From NCBI GenBank assembly GCA_031264475.1, contig JAISEA010000095.1, forward strand, positions 1 to 16,159: a stretch of 16,159 bases of DNA, in the 5' to 3' direction. This DNA comes from Treponema sp. (GTDB lineage Bacteria > Spirochaetota > Spirochaetia > Treponematales > Breznakiellaceae). Positions 1 to 6,239 of this stretch are shown here, piece after piece. The notes under the pieces are model-generated. The model ran no database searches and was not told the DNA's origin. It was given only the letters and a program-made list of their open reading frames with translations. A program made the position numbers and the translations under genes. The number at the start of each line of letters is the position of its first letter. Position 1 is the first letter of the stretch.

Positions 1-10
1 TCGTCGTCAT
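1..10 (-). CDS. 5' end of an unidentified leftward gene (first three codons only)
   Basis: Reading leftward, a perfect AGGAGGG Shine-Dalgarno (24 to 18) is followed after seven bases by ATG at 10-8 and then ACG ACG, giving Met-Thr-Thr before the window ends. The product cannot be identified from three codons. The start call rests on the strength and spacing of the ribosome binding site and on the fact that all genes up to 5666 point the same way. The nearest convincing promoter is at 751-780, so the mRNA may carry a leader of about 730 nt that includes the 21-bp repeat array. Confidence 0.6.
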
Positions 11-36
11 GATAAAGCCCTCCTAAATATTTATTC

Positions 37-52
37 CCGACCCTACGGTCGG
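37..52. other. Perfect hairpin CCGACC/GGTCGG
   Basis: CCGACC (37-42), loop CTAC, GGTCGG (47-52): a perfect 6-bp stem ending 13 bases upstream of the leftward gene's Shine-Dalgarno. It could modulate translation of that gene or be a protein-binding dyad. No function is established. Confidence 0.4.
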
Positions 53-97
53 TCCAAGAGAACAAAGTGAACGCGGCTTGAAGCCTTGGGTCTGCGC

Positions 98-580
98 CTC
101 TCCCCCGATAGTGTCTGACTCTCCCACGACAGGGTGAGACTCTCCCACGACAGGGTGAGACTCTCCCACGACAGAATCCGACTCTCCCACGACAGGGTGA
201 GACTCTCCCACGATAGGGCGAGACTCTCCCACGACAGGGTGAGACTCTCCCACGACAGGGTGAGACTCTCCCACGACAGAATCCGACTCTCCCACGATAG
301 AATCCGACTCTCCCACGACAGGGTGAGACTCTCCCACGACAGGGCGAGACTCTCCCACGACAGGGTGAGACTCTCCCACGACAGGGTGAGACTCTCCCAC
401 GACAGGGTGAGACTCTCCCACGACAGGGCGAGACTCTCCCACGACAGGGCGAGACTCTCCCCCGATAGTGTCTGACTCTCCCACGACAGGGCGAGACTCT
501 CCCACGACAGGGCGAGACTCTCCCACGACAGGGCGAGACTCTCCCACGACAGGGCGAGACTCTCCCACGATCGGAAATAA
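98..580. repeat. Tandem array of 23 units of exactly 21 bp
   Basis: Twenty-three head-to-tail units start at 98 and every 21 bp thereafter. The first is variant and the last is degenerate after its first 11 bases. The common unit reads CTCTCCCACGACAG plus a 7-base tail. Tails are GGTGAGA (mostly left half), GGCGAGA (mostly right half), AATCCGA (units 4, 9, 10) and TGTCTGA (units 1 and 18, which also share CCCCCGATAG). Each common unit is an interrupted dyad, CTCnCCC then six bases then GGGnGAG, with a mismatch at the centre of each arm. No unit contains a stop, so several frames stay open. Leftward this gives a heptapeptide repeat of the VGESRPV type and rightward RLSHDRV or SPTTGRD. There are no spacers, so this is not CRISPR. 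Confidence 0.95.
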
Positions 581-633
581 TCCAGACAATAGAGAATGTG
601 GAATATTTATTTTGTTTAGACTTAGTAGGAAGT

Positions 634-644
634 GGGGGGGGGGG
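634..644. repeat. G11 homopolymer tract
   Basis: Eleven consecutive G residues (C11 in a leftward transcript) lie between the promoter at 751-780 and the 21-bp array. Tracts of this length are prone to slippage. Poly-G tracts near promoters are known phase-variation sites in pathogenic Treponema. Here no promoter element overlaps the tract convincingly. Confidence 0.8.
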
Positions 645-750
645 CCATATTCATGGGGACACTTGCGCGGGGCGCGCAATTTCTTTGAGAACGATTAGTT
701 GTCCTTAAAGTCCTTTTTGATTCCATTTATTTTAATAGCCTCTGTCATTT

Positions 751-780
751 ATTTTATGCTATATCTTTAAGAATTGTCAA
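751..780 (-). promoter_or_regulatory. Strong sigma-70-type promoter reading leftward
   Basis: On the minus strand, perfect TTGACA (780-775), an 18-base spacer and TAAAAT (756-751), with predicted +1 near 744. The region is AT-rich. It lies downstream of the TPR gene and upstream of the G11 tract, the 21-bp array and the gene starting at 10. No other leftward gene lies between, so its transcript would be a leader of about 730 nt for that gene, or a free-standing repeat RNA. Confidence 0.65.
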
Positions 781-805
781 GTGATTTTTTATTTTTGAAT
801 AAGGC

Positions 806-821
806 GCCGCGCGTCCGCGGC
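806..821 (-). terminator. GC-rich hairpin, possible terminator of the rpsA/TPR side
   Basis: GCCGCG, 4-base loop, CGCGGC: a perfect 6-bp GC stem about 90 bases past the TPR gene stop and just before the promoter at 751-780. On the minus strand it is followed by GCCTTATTC and an A-rich stretch, with no clean U tract, so the terminator call is tentative. Confidence 0.35.
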
Positions 822-854
822 ATTGGAACGATGTAACGCAAAGCTGGACGGGAA

Positions 855-904
855 GCCGATGGACTGGAAGAGGCTCTGCCGAGCCTCCTCTGGATTGCAT
901 CGGC
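855..904 (-). other. 50-base imperfect stem-loop just past the TPR gene stop
   Basis: Outer arms GCCGATG (855-861) and CATCGGC (898-904) pair perfectly. Inner arms GAGGCTC (870-876) and GAGCCTC (881-887) pair perfectly around loop TGCC. The joining segments pair partly, with G-U pairs. The structure begins five bases beyond the TPR gene stop codon and lacks a U tract. It may protect the mRNA 3' end or be a palindromic repeat element. Confidence 0.6.
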
Positions 905-909
905 GTTCA

Positions 910-1626
910 TTATTTCACGGATAGACTTATGATGCGGGATTGGGCGAGGTTGGACCACACTTGGTCGGTTGCCCATTTACTCAAGACCACGCGGTAAGCT
1001 TCAAGCGCGGCTTCTTTGTTGTTCTGAGCCTCGTTGAGCCGCCCTATGGCGAATTGGGCGCGGGACGCTCCGGGGAAGTCAAAATTTGCGGCTTTGGCGT
1101 AAAACTCTATGGCGCGGGCAAGGTCCCCTTGCTCCTCAACCGCGACCGCCGTGTTGTAGAGCGCGACAGGCTCAATGTAAGCGCCCGCGCCCGCAACCGC
1201 CGCGTTGCTCCACGCTTCTTCAGCCTCCGCCCAGTTGTCCTTTCCCGCGTAGATATTCGCCATGATGGTGAAAGCCCGCGCCCCAGCATAGCCCTTGTGC
1301 TTCGGAGCGAAAGCCGCCAACTCGTCCAAAAGCGCCTGCACGTCCGCGGCTTTTGCCTCGTTGTTTATATCAATCTGCAAAGTATCAAAACGGCTTGAAA
1401 AATCCTCTACCTGCGCGATGGCTTTCGTGTTAAGCACTCTGACAACGCCATTGGTAACGCTGAAAGCTATTATGCCCACAATCACAACAATAAAACCAAT
1501 GAGAAACCCCACGCGGTTCTTCTGGATGAAATCATTCAATCTTTGGGCGAATTTTGTTTTGCCTTCCTGTGTCGCGGGTTCCACAACTTCTAACTTTTCT
1601 ATTTTTTCCAATTTTTCTTTAGCCAT
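910..1626 (-). CDS. Membrane-anchored tetratricopeptide-repeat protein (YfgM-like layout)
   Basis: The protein has 238 residues. A charged N-terminal tail (1-38) precedes one strongly hydrophobic segment at about 40-57, followed by a long soluble region containing degenerate TPR helices (about 115-235, rich in A/Y/W/N-A-E motifs such as YNTAVAVEEQGDLARAIEFY). This is a cytoplasmic tail, one membrane span and an extracytoplasmic TPR domain, the layout of YfgM-type periplasmic chaperones. The start at 1626 is chosen because AAGGAG stands eight bases upstream; an upstream ATG at 1647 overlaps the previous stop and lacks a ribosome binding site. It lies 21 bp downstream of the GAF/sigma-54 activator, so the two are probably co-transcribed. 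The partner is unknown; assignment to YfgM specifically is uncertain. Confidence 0.8.
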   Translation of the reverse strand: MAKEKLEKIEKLEVVEPATQEGKTKFAQRLNDFIQKNRVGFLIGFIVVIVGIIAFSVTNGVVRVLNTKAIAQVEDFSSRFDTLQIDINNEAKAADVQALLDELAAFAPKHKGYAGARAFTIMANIYAGKDNWAEAEEAWSNAAVAGAGAYIEPVALYNTAVAVEEQGDLARAIEFYAKAANFDFPGASRAQFAIGRLNEAQNNKEAALEAYRVVLSKWATDQVWSNLAQSRIISLSVK

Positions 1627-1647
1627 ATATATCTCCTTATTTAACAA

Positions 1648-3165
1648 TTACTCCTTTATTCCCAATTCTTGAATCAGTTTGGACAGGTACGTCCGTTGAA
1701 TATCCAGGGCTTTCGCCGTCTCTGTCTGGTTCCAACCGTTTTCATCCAACGCCTTCTTGATAAAACGAGTCTTAAAAGCGGTAGTCGCGGTTTTGAGGCT
1801 GTAAGTTTCTTCTTTATTTTGGCTGGACGTTATGAAAAGGTCGCTTTCGCGCAAGAAGCGGGGACCGTCATCAGGCATGGTCGCCAGCACACACGCCCGC
1901 TCAATGCAGTTCTCCAATTCCCGAATGTTGCCGGGCCACGGATACGCAAGCATCGCCTCAATAGCGTCTGTTGAGAAACCAGCGAATATCTTCTTCGTTT
2001 CCATCATGAACTTCTTTAAAAAGAAATCCGCTAGTTCCGCAATGTCCTCCAATCGCTGGCGCAGGGGTGGAATGAGCAAAGGAAAAACGCTAATCCGATA
2101 GTAGAGATCGCTCCGAAATTCACCCTTCTTTATCATAACTTCAATATCGCGGTTCGTTGCGGCTAAGACGCGGACGTCCACCGTTATGGGAGTCGAGTCT
2201 CCTACCCTTTCAAAGGTTTTGTCTTGTAGCACGCGCAGGAGTTTAGCCTGCATGGACAGGGATAACTCTCCAATTTCGTCAAGAAACACGGTGCCGCCGT
2301 TAGCCGTCTCAAAGCGTCCTTTCCGATCTGCAAATGCGCCGGTAAACGCGCCCTTCTTATGTCCGAAAAGTTCGCTCTCAAAGAGGTTGTCAGGCAGAGC
2401 CGCGCAGTTCACCCGCATAAGCGGGGCGTTCTTACGCGGACTGCGAAGATGTATCTGCTCCGCGAAAAGCTCCTTGCCTACGCCGCTTTCTCCCAAGATC
2501 AACACCGACGAGTTTGCCTGCGCGATGCGATCAATCGACTCTAGCTTCTCCAAAATGGCTGGGCTTTTCGCAATAAACGTATGATAGCCGTCCGCTGGTT
2601 TCTGTTCGCCGATCATCGCAATTTGTAGTTGCCAGATTTCGTCCCGCGCCTTCTTGATGTTCTGCGCGTTGATGATGGCAAGCGCGGCTTGGTTCGCAAG
2701 TATCGAGAGCCAATCCAAGTCGTCTTCGGAAAAAAACTGCTCGTTTTTCTTGTTGATGATTTCAATAACCCCGATACATTCGTCCTTGACCCGCATAGGA
2801 ACGGCAAGCATGGTTTTGCAGAAGTAACCAATCTCATCGGAAATGGAAGCGATATGTCGCTCGTCATTCTCCGCGTCAGCCAGCACCACAGCCTCGTTGT
2901 GTTTGACAACCCAGCCCGCGATGCCTTCGTCTTTGGTAATCTGAAACCGCTTCACCGCCGTTCCTTTAGGTCCAAGGGCGACTTCAAAGTAGAGTAAATT
3001 GGTTTTCCTGTCGAGAAGAAGAAGACTAGCCGCTTCCGCATCGCAGAGCTTCGCCGCTGAGTCGATGATTTCAGTCAACAGACCGGTAAGATCCTGAATA
3101 CTCGAATTAATACGGGTGTTAATGTCAACGAGTGTGTTAAATTTTTGAATATCAACGGTCTGCAT
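1648..3165 (-). CDS. GAF-domain sigma-54-dependent transcriptional activator (NtrC/NifA type)
   Basis: 505 residues in three parts. Residues about 18-170 form a GAF sensor domain with no receiver or phospho-acceptor, so it senses a ligand or partner. Residues about 195-430 form the AAA+ domain: Walker A GESGVGKE (225-232), the sigma-54 contact loop GAFTGA (272-277), Walker B VFLDE (293-297) and the arginine-finger region around FRSDLYYR (350-357). Residues about 455-503 are a Fis-type helix-turn-helix. This is a complete bacterial enhancer-binding protein that remodels sigma-54 RNA polymerase using ATP. The layout resembles NifA/NorR more than two-component NtrC. It starts 85 bp after rpsA and is followed by the TPR gene after 21 bp. 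The ribosome binding site is weak (AAAAAGAA). The target genes cannot be inferred here; no convincing sigma-54 promoter was found in the window. Confidence 0.92.
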   Translation of the reverse strand: MQTVDIQKFNTLVDINTRINSSIQDLTGLLTEIIDSAAKLCDAEAASLLLLDRKTNLLYFEVALGPKGTAVKRFQITKDEGIAGWVVKHNEAVVLADAENDERHIASISDEIGYFCKTMLAVPMRVKDECIGVIEIINKKNEQFFSEDDLDWLSILANQAALAIINAQNIKKARDEIWQLQIAMIGEQKPADGYHTFIAKSPAILEKLESIDRIAQANSSVLILGESGVGKELFAEQIHLRSPRKNAPLMRVNCAALPDNLFESELFGHKKGAFTGAFADRKGRFETANGGTVFLDEIGELSLSMQAKLLRVLQDKTFERVGDSTPITVDVRVLAATNRDIEVMIKKGEFRSDLYYRISVFPLLIPPLRQRLEDIAELADFFLKKFMMETKKIFAGFSTDAIEAMLAYPWPGNIRELENCIERACVLATMPDDGPRFLRESDLFITSSQNKEETYSLKTATTAFKTRFIKKALDENGWNQTETAKALDIQRTYLSKLIQELGIKE

Positions 3166-3250
3166 TTCTTTTTAGGAGTAGGGATGAGATTCTTGTTAAT
3201 AAACGGAATCCATTTGTTTCAAGCAATGCCCTATAACAAAAACCCTCTCT
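3166..3250. other. Short gap between rpsA and the sigma-54 activator
   Basis: No strong terminator or promoter was seen. A weak leftward TTGAAA/TATTAA pair has only a 15-base spacer. Read-through from rpsA into the activator gene is plausible. Confidence 0.3.
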
Positions 3251-4996
3251 CTATTCCCCCTTCTGTCTCAAAAGCTCGCCAAAGGGATTGTAAGTTGAAC
3301 CGTCTCCCCCGTCGGTAGCCATATATTGCGAGACCTCATCGCGCTGGAGTTTGCGCTGGTAATCGCGGATGGAGAACGCGGCTTTCTGTCTGTCAGGTTG
3401 CAGCTCAATGACAATAGCCTTGATCTTGTCGCCAATCTTGTACCGTCTTAGAGCTTCGTCCGGTGTTTCGTTTGAATTTTCAGAAAGATTTGACTTGTGA
3501 ATCAGTCCTTCAATGCCGCCGGGCACCCTGACGAAAATACCAAAATCAGTAACAGAGGAAACTTCGCCCTCTACGAGCGAGCCTTGCCGATAAGCAGACG
3601 CAAAACTCCGCCACGGGTCATCGGTGAGCTGTTTGATACCGAGCCTGATGTTCCGCTTATCCTTTTCCACGCCGATGATCATAACTTCGACTTCCTGCCC
3701 CACCTGCAATTCACTTGCCGGACGTTTCACCTTCTTGGTCCATGAAATGTCGTCCGCATGGAGGAACCCGTCAATGCCTTCTTCTAGCTCGATAAACGCT
3801 CCCGCGTTGGTGATCTTCACCACTTTGCGCGCAAACTGCGTTCCAACAGGGTACCGCTCCTCTATCGTTGTCCATGGATTTGCCGTTACCTGCTTCAAAC
3901 CTAGTGAAACCCTGCCAGCCTGAAGGTCATAGCCCAGAATCATACACTCAACTTCAGTCCCTATGGTTACCATGTCTTCCGGCTTCTGCACTTTTTTCAA
4001 CCACGAAAACTCTGAGATGTGGGCAAGTCCTTCAATACCTTCTTCAAGCTCGATGAACGCGCCAAAATCAGTAAGCTTTGTTACCTTGCCTTTCACAATA
4101 TCGTTGACGTGAAATTTCTCCTCGAAGTGTACCCACGGATCGTCTGTGAAGTGTTTTATAGAAAGATTGATACGTTTCTCAACAGGGTCAAGACGAATAA
4201 CTTTGAGCTTGATTTCCAGCCCTCGTTTCACAAAATCCTTGGGACGGTTTACATGACCCCAGCTCATGTCATTAAGATGCAGGAGTCCATCGAACCCACC
4301 TAAGTCTATGAAAGCGCCGAAAGAAGTAAAGCTTTTGACGATCCCAACCACGTCCCCGCCTATAGGGGTTTCCGCAAAAAAGGCGTCTCGTTTTCTCTCT
4401 ATTTCTTCTTCAAGCCATTTACGACGGTTTACAACGATGTTTTGTTTACCCTCGGAATGGAGGCGTTCCACATAGACATGAGTCTTTAAGCCGAGGAGTT
4501 TTTCCGGATTATCAACTTTCTGTATATCGGATTGGCTAATGGGGAGGAAAGCATGGGCGTCTTGTCCCATGTAAACCTCAAAACCTCCTTTGACGGACTT
4601 TTCAATTACCGCTTCAACAGGTAGATGCTTTTGAACCGCCTGTCGCAGATTCTTCCAAAAGAGCTTCACGTCAGCCTTCTGTTTTGAAATGACGACTTCC
4701 CCGTGCCTATCTTCTTTCATCACGAGAATGACCATTACCTTATCCCCTATCTGAGGCGGGGCGGTAAACTCCGATACAGGTATCTTGCCCTCGGACTTGA
4801 GGTTCACGTCAACGAAAACATGATCATTCGCTATCTGAATGACTTCGCCTTCGACGAGTTGCCCCTCCTCAGCCAAATCGAGAGATTTGAGATACTCTTC
4901 TTGTAACTGCATCTGGTCGGCTTTTTGTTCAACCGCCAGAGTCCCCTGATTGGTGTCCTGCGGTTTCAAGCCCGCTTCCACTTCCATCTTATCCAT
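3251..4996 (-). CDS. rpsA: 30S ribosomal protein S1
   Basis: 581 residues with six S1/OB-fold RNA-binding repeats at roughly 46-105, 125-190, 212-282, 297-369, 384-456 and 471-543. The last four carry the usual signatures, for example FGAFIDL and FGAFIELEEGIEGLAHISE, and several are joined by DDPW linkers. The six-domain layout matches proteobacterial and spirochaetal S1, which docks on the 30S subunit and unfolds mRNA leaders for initiation. The extra 45-residue N-terminal extension is charged and Q-rich. AAAGGA upstream of the ATG supports the start. It lies 28 bp downstream of cmk, the classical cmk-rpsA arrangement, as separate genes rather than a fusion. S1 is relevant to this genome because two neighbouring genes may be leaderless. 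Confidence 0.97.
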   Translation of the reverse strand: MDKMEVEAGLKPQDTNQGTLAVEQKADQMQLQEEYLKSLDLAEEGQLVEGEVIQIANDHVFVDVNLKSEGKIPVSEFTAPPQIGDKVMVILVMKEDRHGEVVISKQKADVKLFWKNLRQAVQKHLPVEAVIEKSVKGGFEVYMGQDAHAFLPISQSDIQKVDNPEKLLGLKTHVYVERLHSEGKQNIVVNRRKWLEEEIERKRDAFFAETPIGGDVVGIVKSFTSFGAFIDLGGFDGLLHLNDMSWGHVNRPKDFVKRGLEIKLKVIRLDPVEKRINLSIKHFTDDPWVHFEEKFHVNDIVKGKVTKLTDFGAFIELEEGIEGLAHISEFSWLKKVQKPEDMVTIGTEVECMILGYDLQAGRVSLGLKQVTANPWTTIEERYPVGTQFARKVVKITNAGAFIELEEGIDGFLHADDISWTKKVKRPASELQVGQEVEVMIIGVEKDKRNIRLGIKQLTDDPWRSFASAYRQGSLVEGEVSSVTDFGIFVRVPGGIEGLIHKSNLSENSNETPDEALRRYKIGDKIKAIVIELQPDRQKAAFSIRDYQRKLQRDEVSQYMATDGGDGSTYNPFGELLRQKGE

Positions 4997-5024
4997 AATT
5001 GATTCCTTTTTTAAAGACCGTTCT

Positions 5025-5666
5025 TTATTTTACAGCCTTAATAATATACGTTAATAATTTGTCATAAGTTTGCTCAATAGTCAAGCCCGCTGTATCCAAA
5101 ATCGTTACCCCGTCCACGATTTTTAGGCTACCTTCAGTCTTGTTGCGGTCGAATTCGTCTCGTTTCTGTATGGCAACGGCGATTTCTGCAAGAGAAAGCT
5201 CTGAAACGCTCTGCTCAAACCGACGCTTTGCCCGTGTTTCAACCGAAGCGTTAAGATAAAAACGATGTTCCGCATCAGGAAAGACCACACTCGTCATGTC
5301 CCGTCCTTCAACAACGACGTCTATATCCCTTGATATTCTACGGATGAGTTCATTAACTATGTGCCGAATCGGAACAATAGCCGACAGTAAAGGAGAGTTT
5401 TTATCAATTTCGTCGGAGTGGAGTAGGGCTTCGACATTTTCCCGGTCAAGAAATATTTCTCCCTCGCGGTATGCTATGTCTGCCTGTTGTGCGAACATGA
5501 CAACCGCGTCGGGGTTCTTTAAGTCTATGCCTTTTTTCAAACAGCCAAGCGTGAAGGCGCGATAGATGTTTCCGGAATTGATATAGGTCAAATGAAGCCG
5601 CTCTGCGAGAAGTCGCGCAATGGTGCTTTTTCCCGCTCCGGCGGGTCCATCAATGGCAATTACCAT
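5025..5666 (-). CDS. cmk: Cytidylate kinase
   Basis: 213 residues. It phosphorylates CMP and dCMP with ATP to the diphosphates, in pyrimidine salvage and nucleotide recycling. The P-loop GPAGAGKS is at 7-14, NSGNIYRAFTLG corresponds to the family's substrate-binding D-S/T-G-x-x-Y-R-x-x-T segment with N in place of D, and GRDMTSVVFPDA matches the conserved GRDIGTVVFPDA block. The length is typical. The start MVIAIDGPAG is fixed by homology because the beta-strand and P-loop begin immediately. There is no Shine-Dalgarno, and a promoter at 5673-5701 puts the predicted +1 on the A of this ATG, suggesting a leaderless mRNA. It heads the cmk-rpsA pair. Confidence 0.95.
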   Translation of the reverse strand: MVIAIDGPAGAGKSTIARLLAERLHLTYINSGNIYRAFTLGCLKKGIDLKNPDAVVMFAQQADIAYREGEIFLDRENVEALLHSDEIDKNSPLLSAIVPIRHIVNELIRRISRDIDVVVEGRDMTSVVFPDAEHRFYLNASVETRAKRRFEQSVSELSLAEIAVAIQKRDEFDRNKTEGSLKIVDGVTILDTAGLTIEQTYDKLLTYIIKAVK

Positions 5667-5672
5667 GCGAAT

Positions 5673-5701
5673 ATGGTATACTGCTTTTGAAAAATAGTCA
5701 A
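5673..5701 (-). promoter_or_regulatory. cmk promoter, predicted leaderless
   Basis: Minus strand: TTGACT (5701-5696), 17-base spacer, TACCAT (5678-5673). Seven bases beyond the last -10 base is 5666, the A of the cmk ATG. No ribosome binding site would be transcribed. The -10 matches consensus at 4 of 6 positions. A better-looking TATACC lies four bases upstream but would have a 13-base spacer. Confidence 0.5.
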
Positions 5702-5772
5702 GTAGGGGGAAATATCATGGTAAAACACGAAAACAACCGCTTGTTCCGGTAATCTCAACTTTGCAAGCCCTC

Positions 5773-5801
5773 TTGAAACAAAATTGATTGCGTAGTATAC
5801 T
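5773..5801 (+). promoter_or_regulatory. Promoter of the DRTGG / folate cyclo-ligase pair
   Basis: TTGAAA (5773-5778), 17-base spacer, TATACT (5796-5801); predicted +1 at A5808. Good consensus and correct spacing, 82 bases upstream of the ATG at 5883. It contains the second copy of a 13-base sequence also found in the cmk promoter region. Confidence 0.65.
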
Positions 5802-5807
5802 GCTTTT

Positions 5808-5861
5808 ACAAAAAACAAGCGCCTATTCGTGGCGTTCTGATTATAAATCAGGAAATTTTGT
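5808..5861 (+). promoter_or_regulatory. Predicted structured 5' leader (three-way-junction-like)
   Basis: Starting at the predicted +1, ACAAAA (5808-5813) can pair with TTTTGT (5856-5861), enclosing two hairpins: CGCC/GGCG near 5820-5834, and the perfect CTGATT-ATA-AATCAG (5837-5851). The Shine-Dalgarno-like GGGGGG (5872-5877) lies just outside. It matches no riboswitch class I recognise. The AT-rich closing stem is weak. Confidence 0.35.
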
Positions 5862-5882
5862 TTTGAAATATGGGGGGAAAAT

Positions 5883-6239
5883 ATGACGATAAACGATGCG
5901 GTAACAATACTTGAAGGACAGTTTTTTTCCGGCGAATCAAACGCCTCTATGGAAATAGTTTCTGCCTGCGGCGCGGATCTAATGAGCGATGTGATGGCTT
6001 TTGTAAAAGACCGGGTGGCGCTTCTCACGGGCTTGGTGAATCCACAGGTCATCAGGACCGCCGAACTTTTAGACATTCATTGTATCATATTTGTCCGCGG
6101 GAAGGTTCCAAGCCGCGACATGATAGATATGGCTCAAGATTCGGACATCATCTTGGTAGGCACAAAACTGTCCATGTTCATAGCGTGTGGAAAACTCTAT
6201 GAAGCAGGTCTCAAAACCGGAGGAACACGCTGTATTTAA
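5883..6239 (+). CDS. DRTGG-domain protein
   Basis: 118 residues, consistent with a single stand-alone DRTGG domain. The layout is an N-terminal MTINDAVTILEG helix, a central GADLMSDVMAFVKDRVALLTGL segment, NPQVIRTAELLDIHCIIFVRGKVP, and a C-terminal ILVGTKLSMFIACGKLYEAGL. DRTGG domains are found in HPr kinase/phosphatase-like and phosphotransacetylase proteins and as small proteins near hydrogenase or redox gene clusters in anaerobes; the biochemical role is not settled. No signal peptide or membrane span. A run of six G residues five bases upstream of ATG serves as ribosome binding site. Its last 10 bases overlap the proposed start of the folate cyclo-ligase, indicating translational coupling. 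Family assignment is from memory of the family pattern. Confidence 0.65.
   Translation: MTINDAVTILEGQFFSGESNASMEIVSACGADLMSDVMAFVKDRVALLTGLVNPQVIRTAELLDIHCIIFVRGKVPSRDMIDMAQDSDIILVGTKLSMFIACGKLYEAGLKTGGTRCI

Noticed and set aside
28..57. Leftward promoter TTGGAC-18-TAAATA with the CCGACC/GGTCGG dyad in its spacer (MerR-like)
   Set aside because: The predicted +1 near 21 would fall inside the Shine-Dalgarno of the gene it should serve, so the site would not be transcribed intact.
98..580. The 21-bp array as a CRISPR array
   Set aside because: Units are directly abutting with no unique spacers, the period is 21 bp, and no cas gene is near.
134..698. Rightward reading frames through the array (RLSHDRV and SPTTGRD repeats) as genes
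   Set aside because: They are open only because the 21-bp unit lacks stops; there is no ribosome binding site or rightward promoter and the surrounding genes point left.
767..976. 69-codon leftward frame overlapping the TPR gene end
   Set aside because: No ribosome binding site, overlaps a real gene in another frame, and spans hairpins.
5654..5668. Rightward sigma-54 promoter TGGCA-N6-ATGC, tempting because a sigma-54 activator lies nearby
   Set aside because: GG and GC spacing fits, but it lies in the first codons of cmk, whose sequence is fixed by the protein, and a good sigma-70-type promoter already serves the rightward genes.
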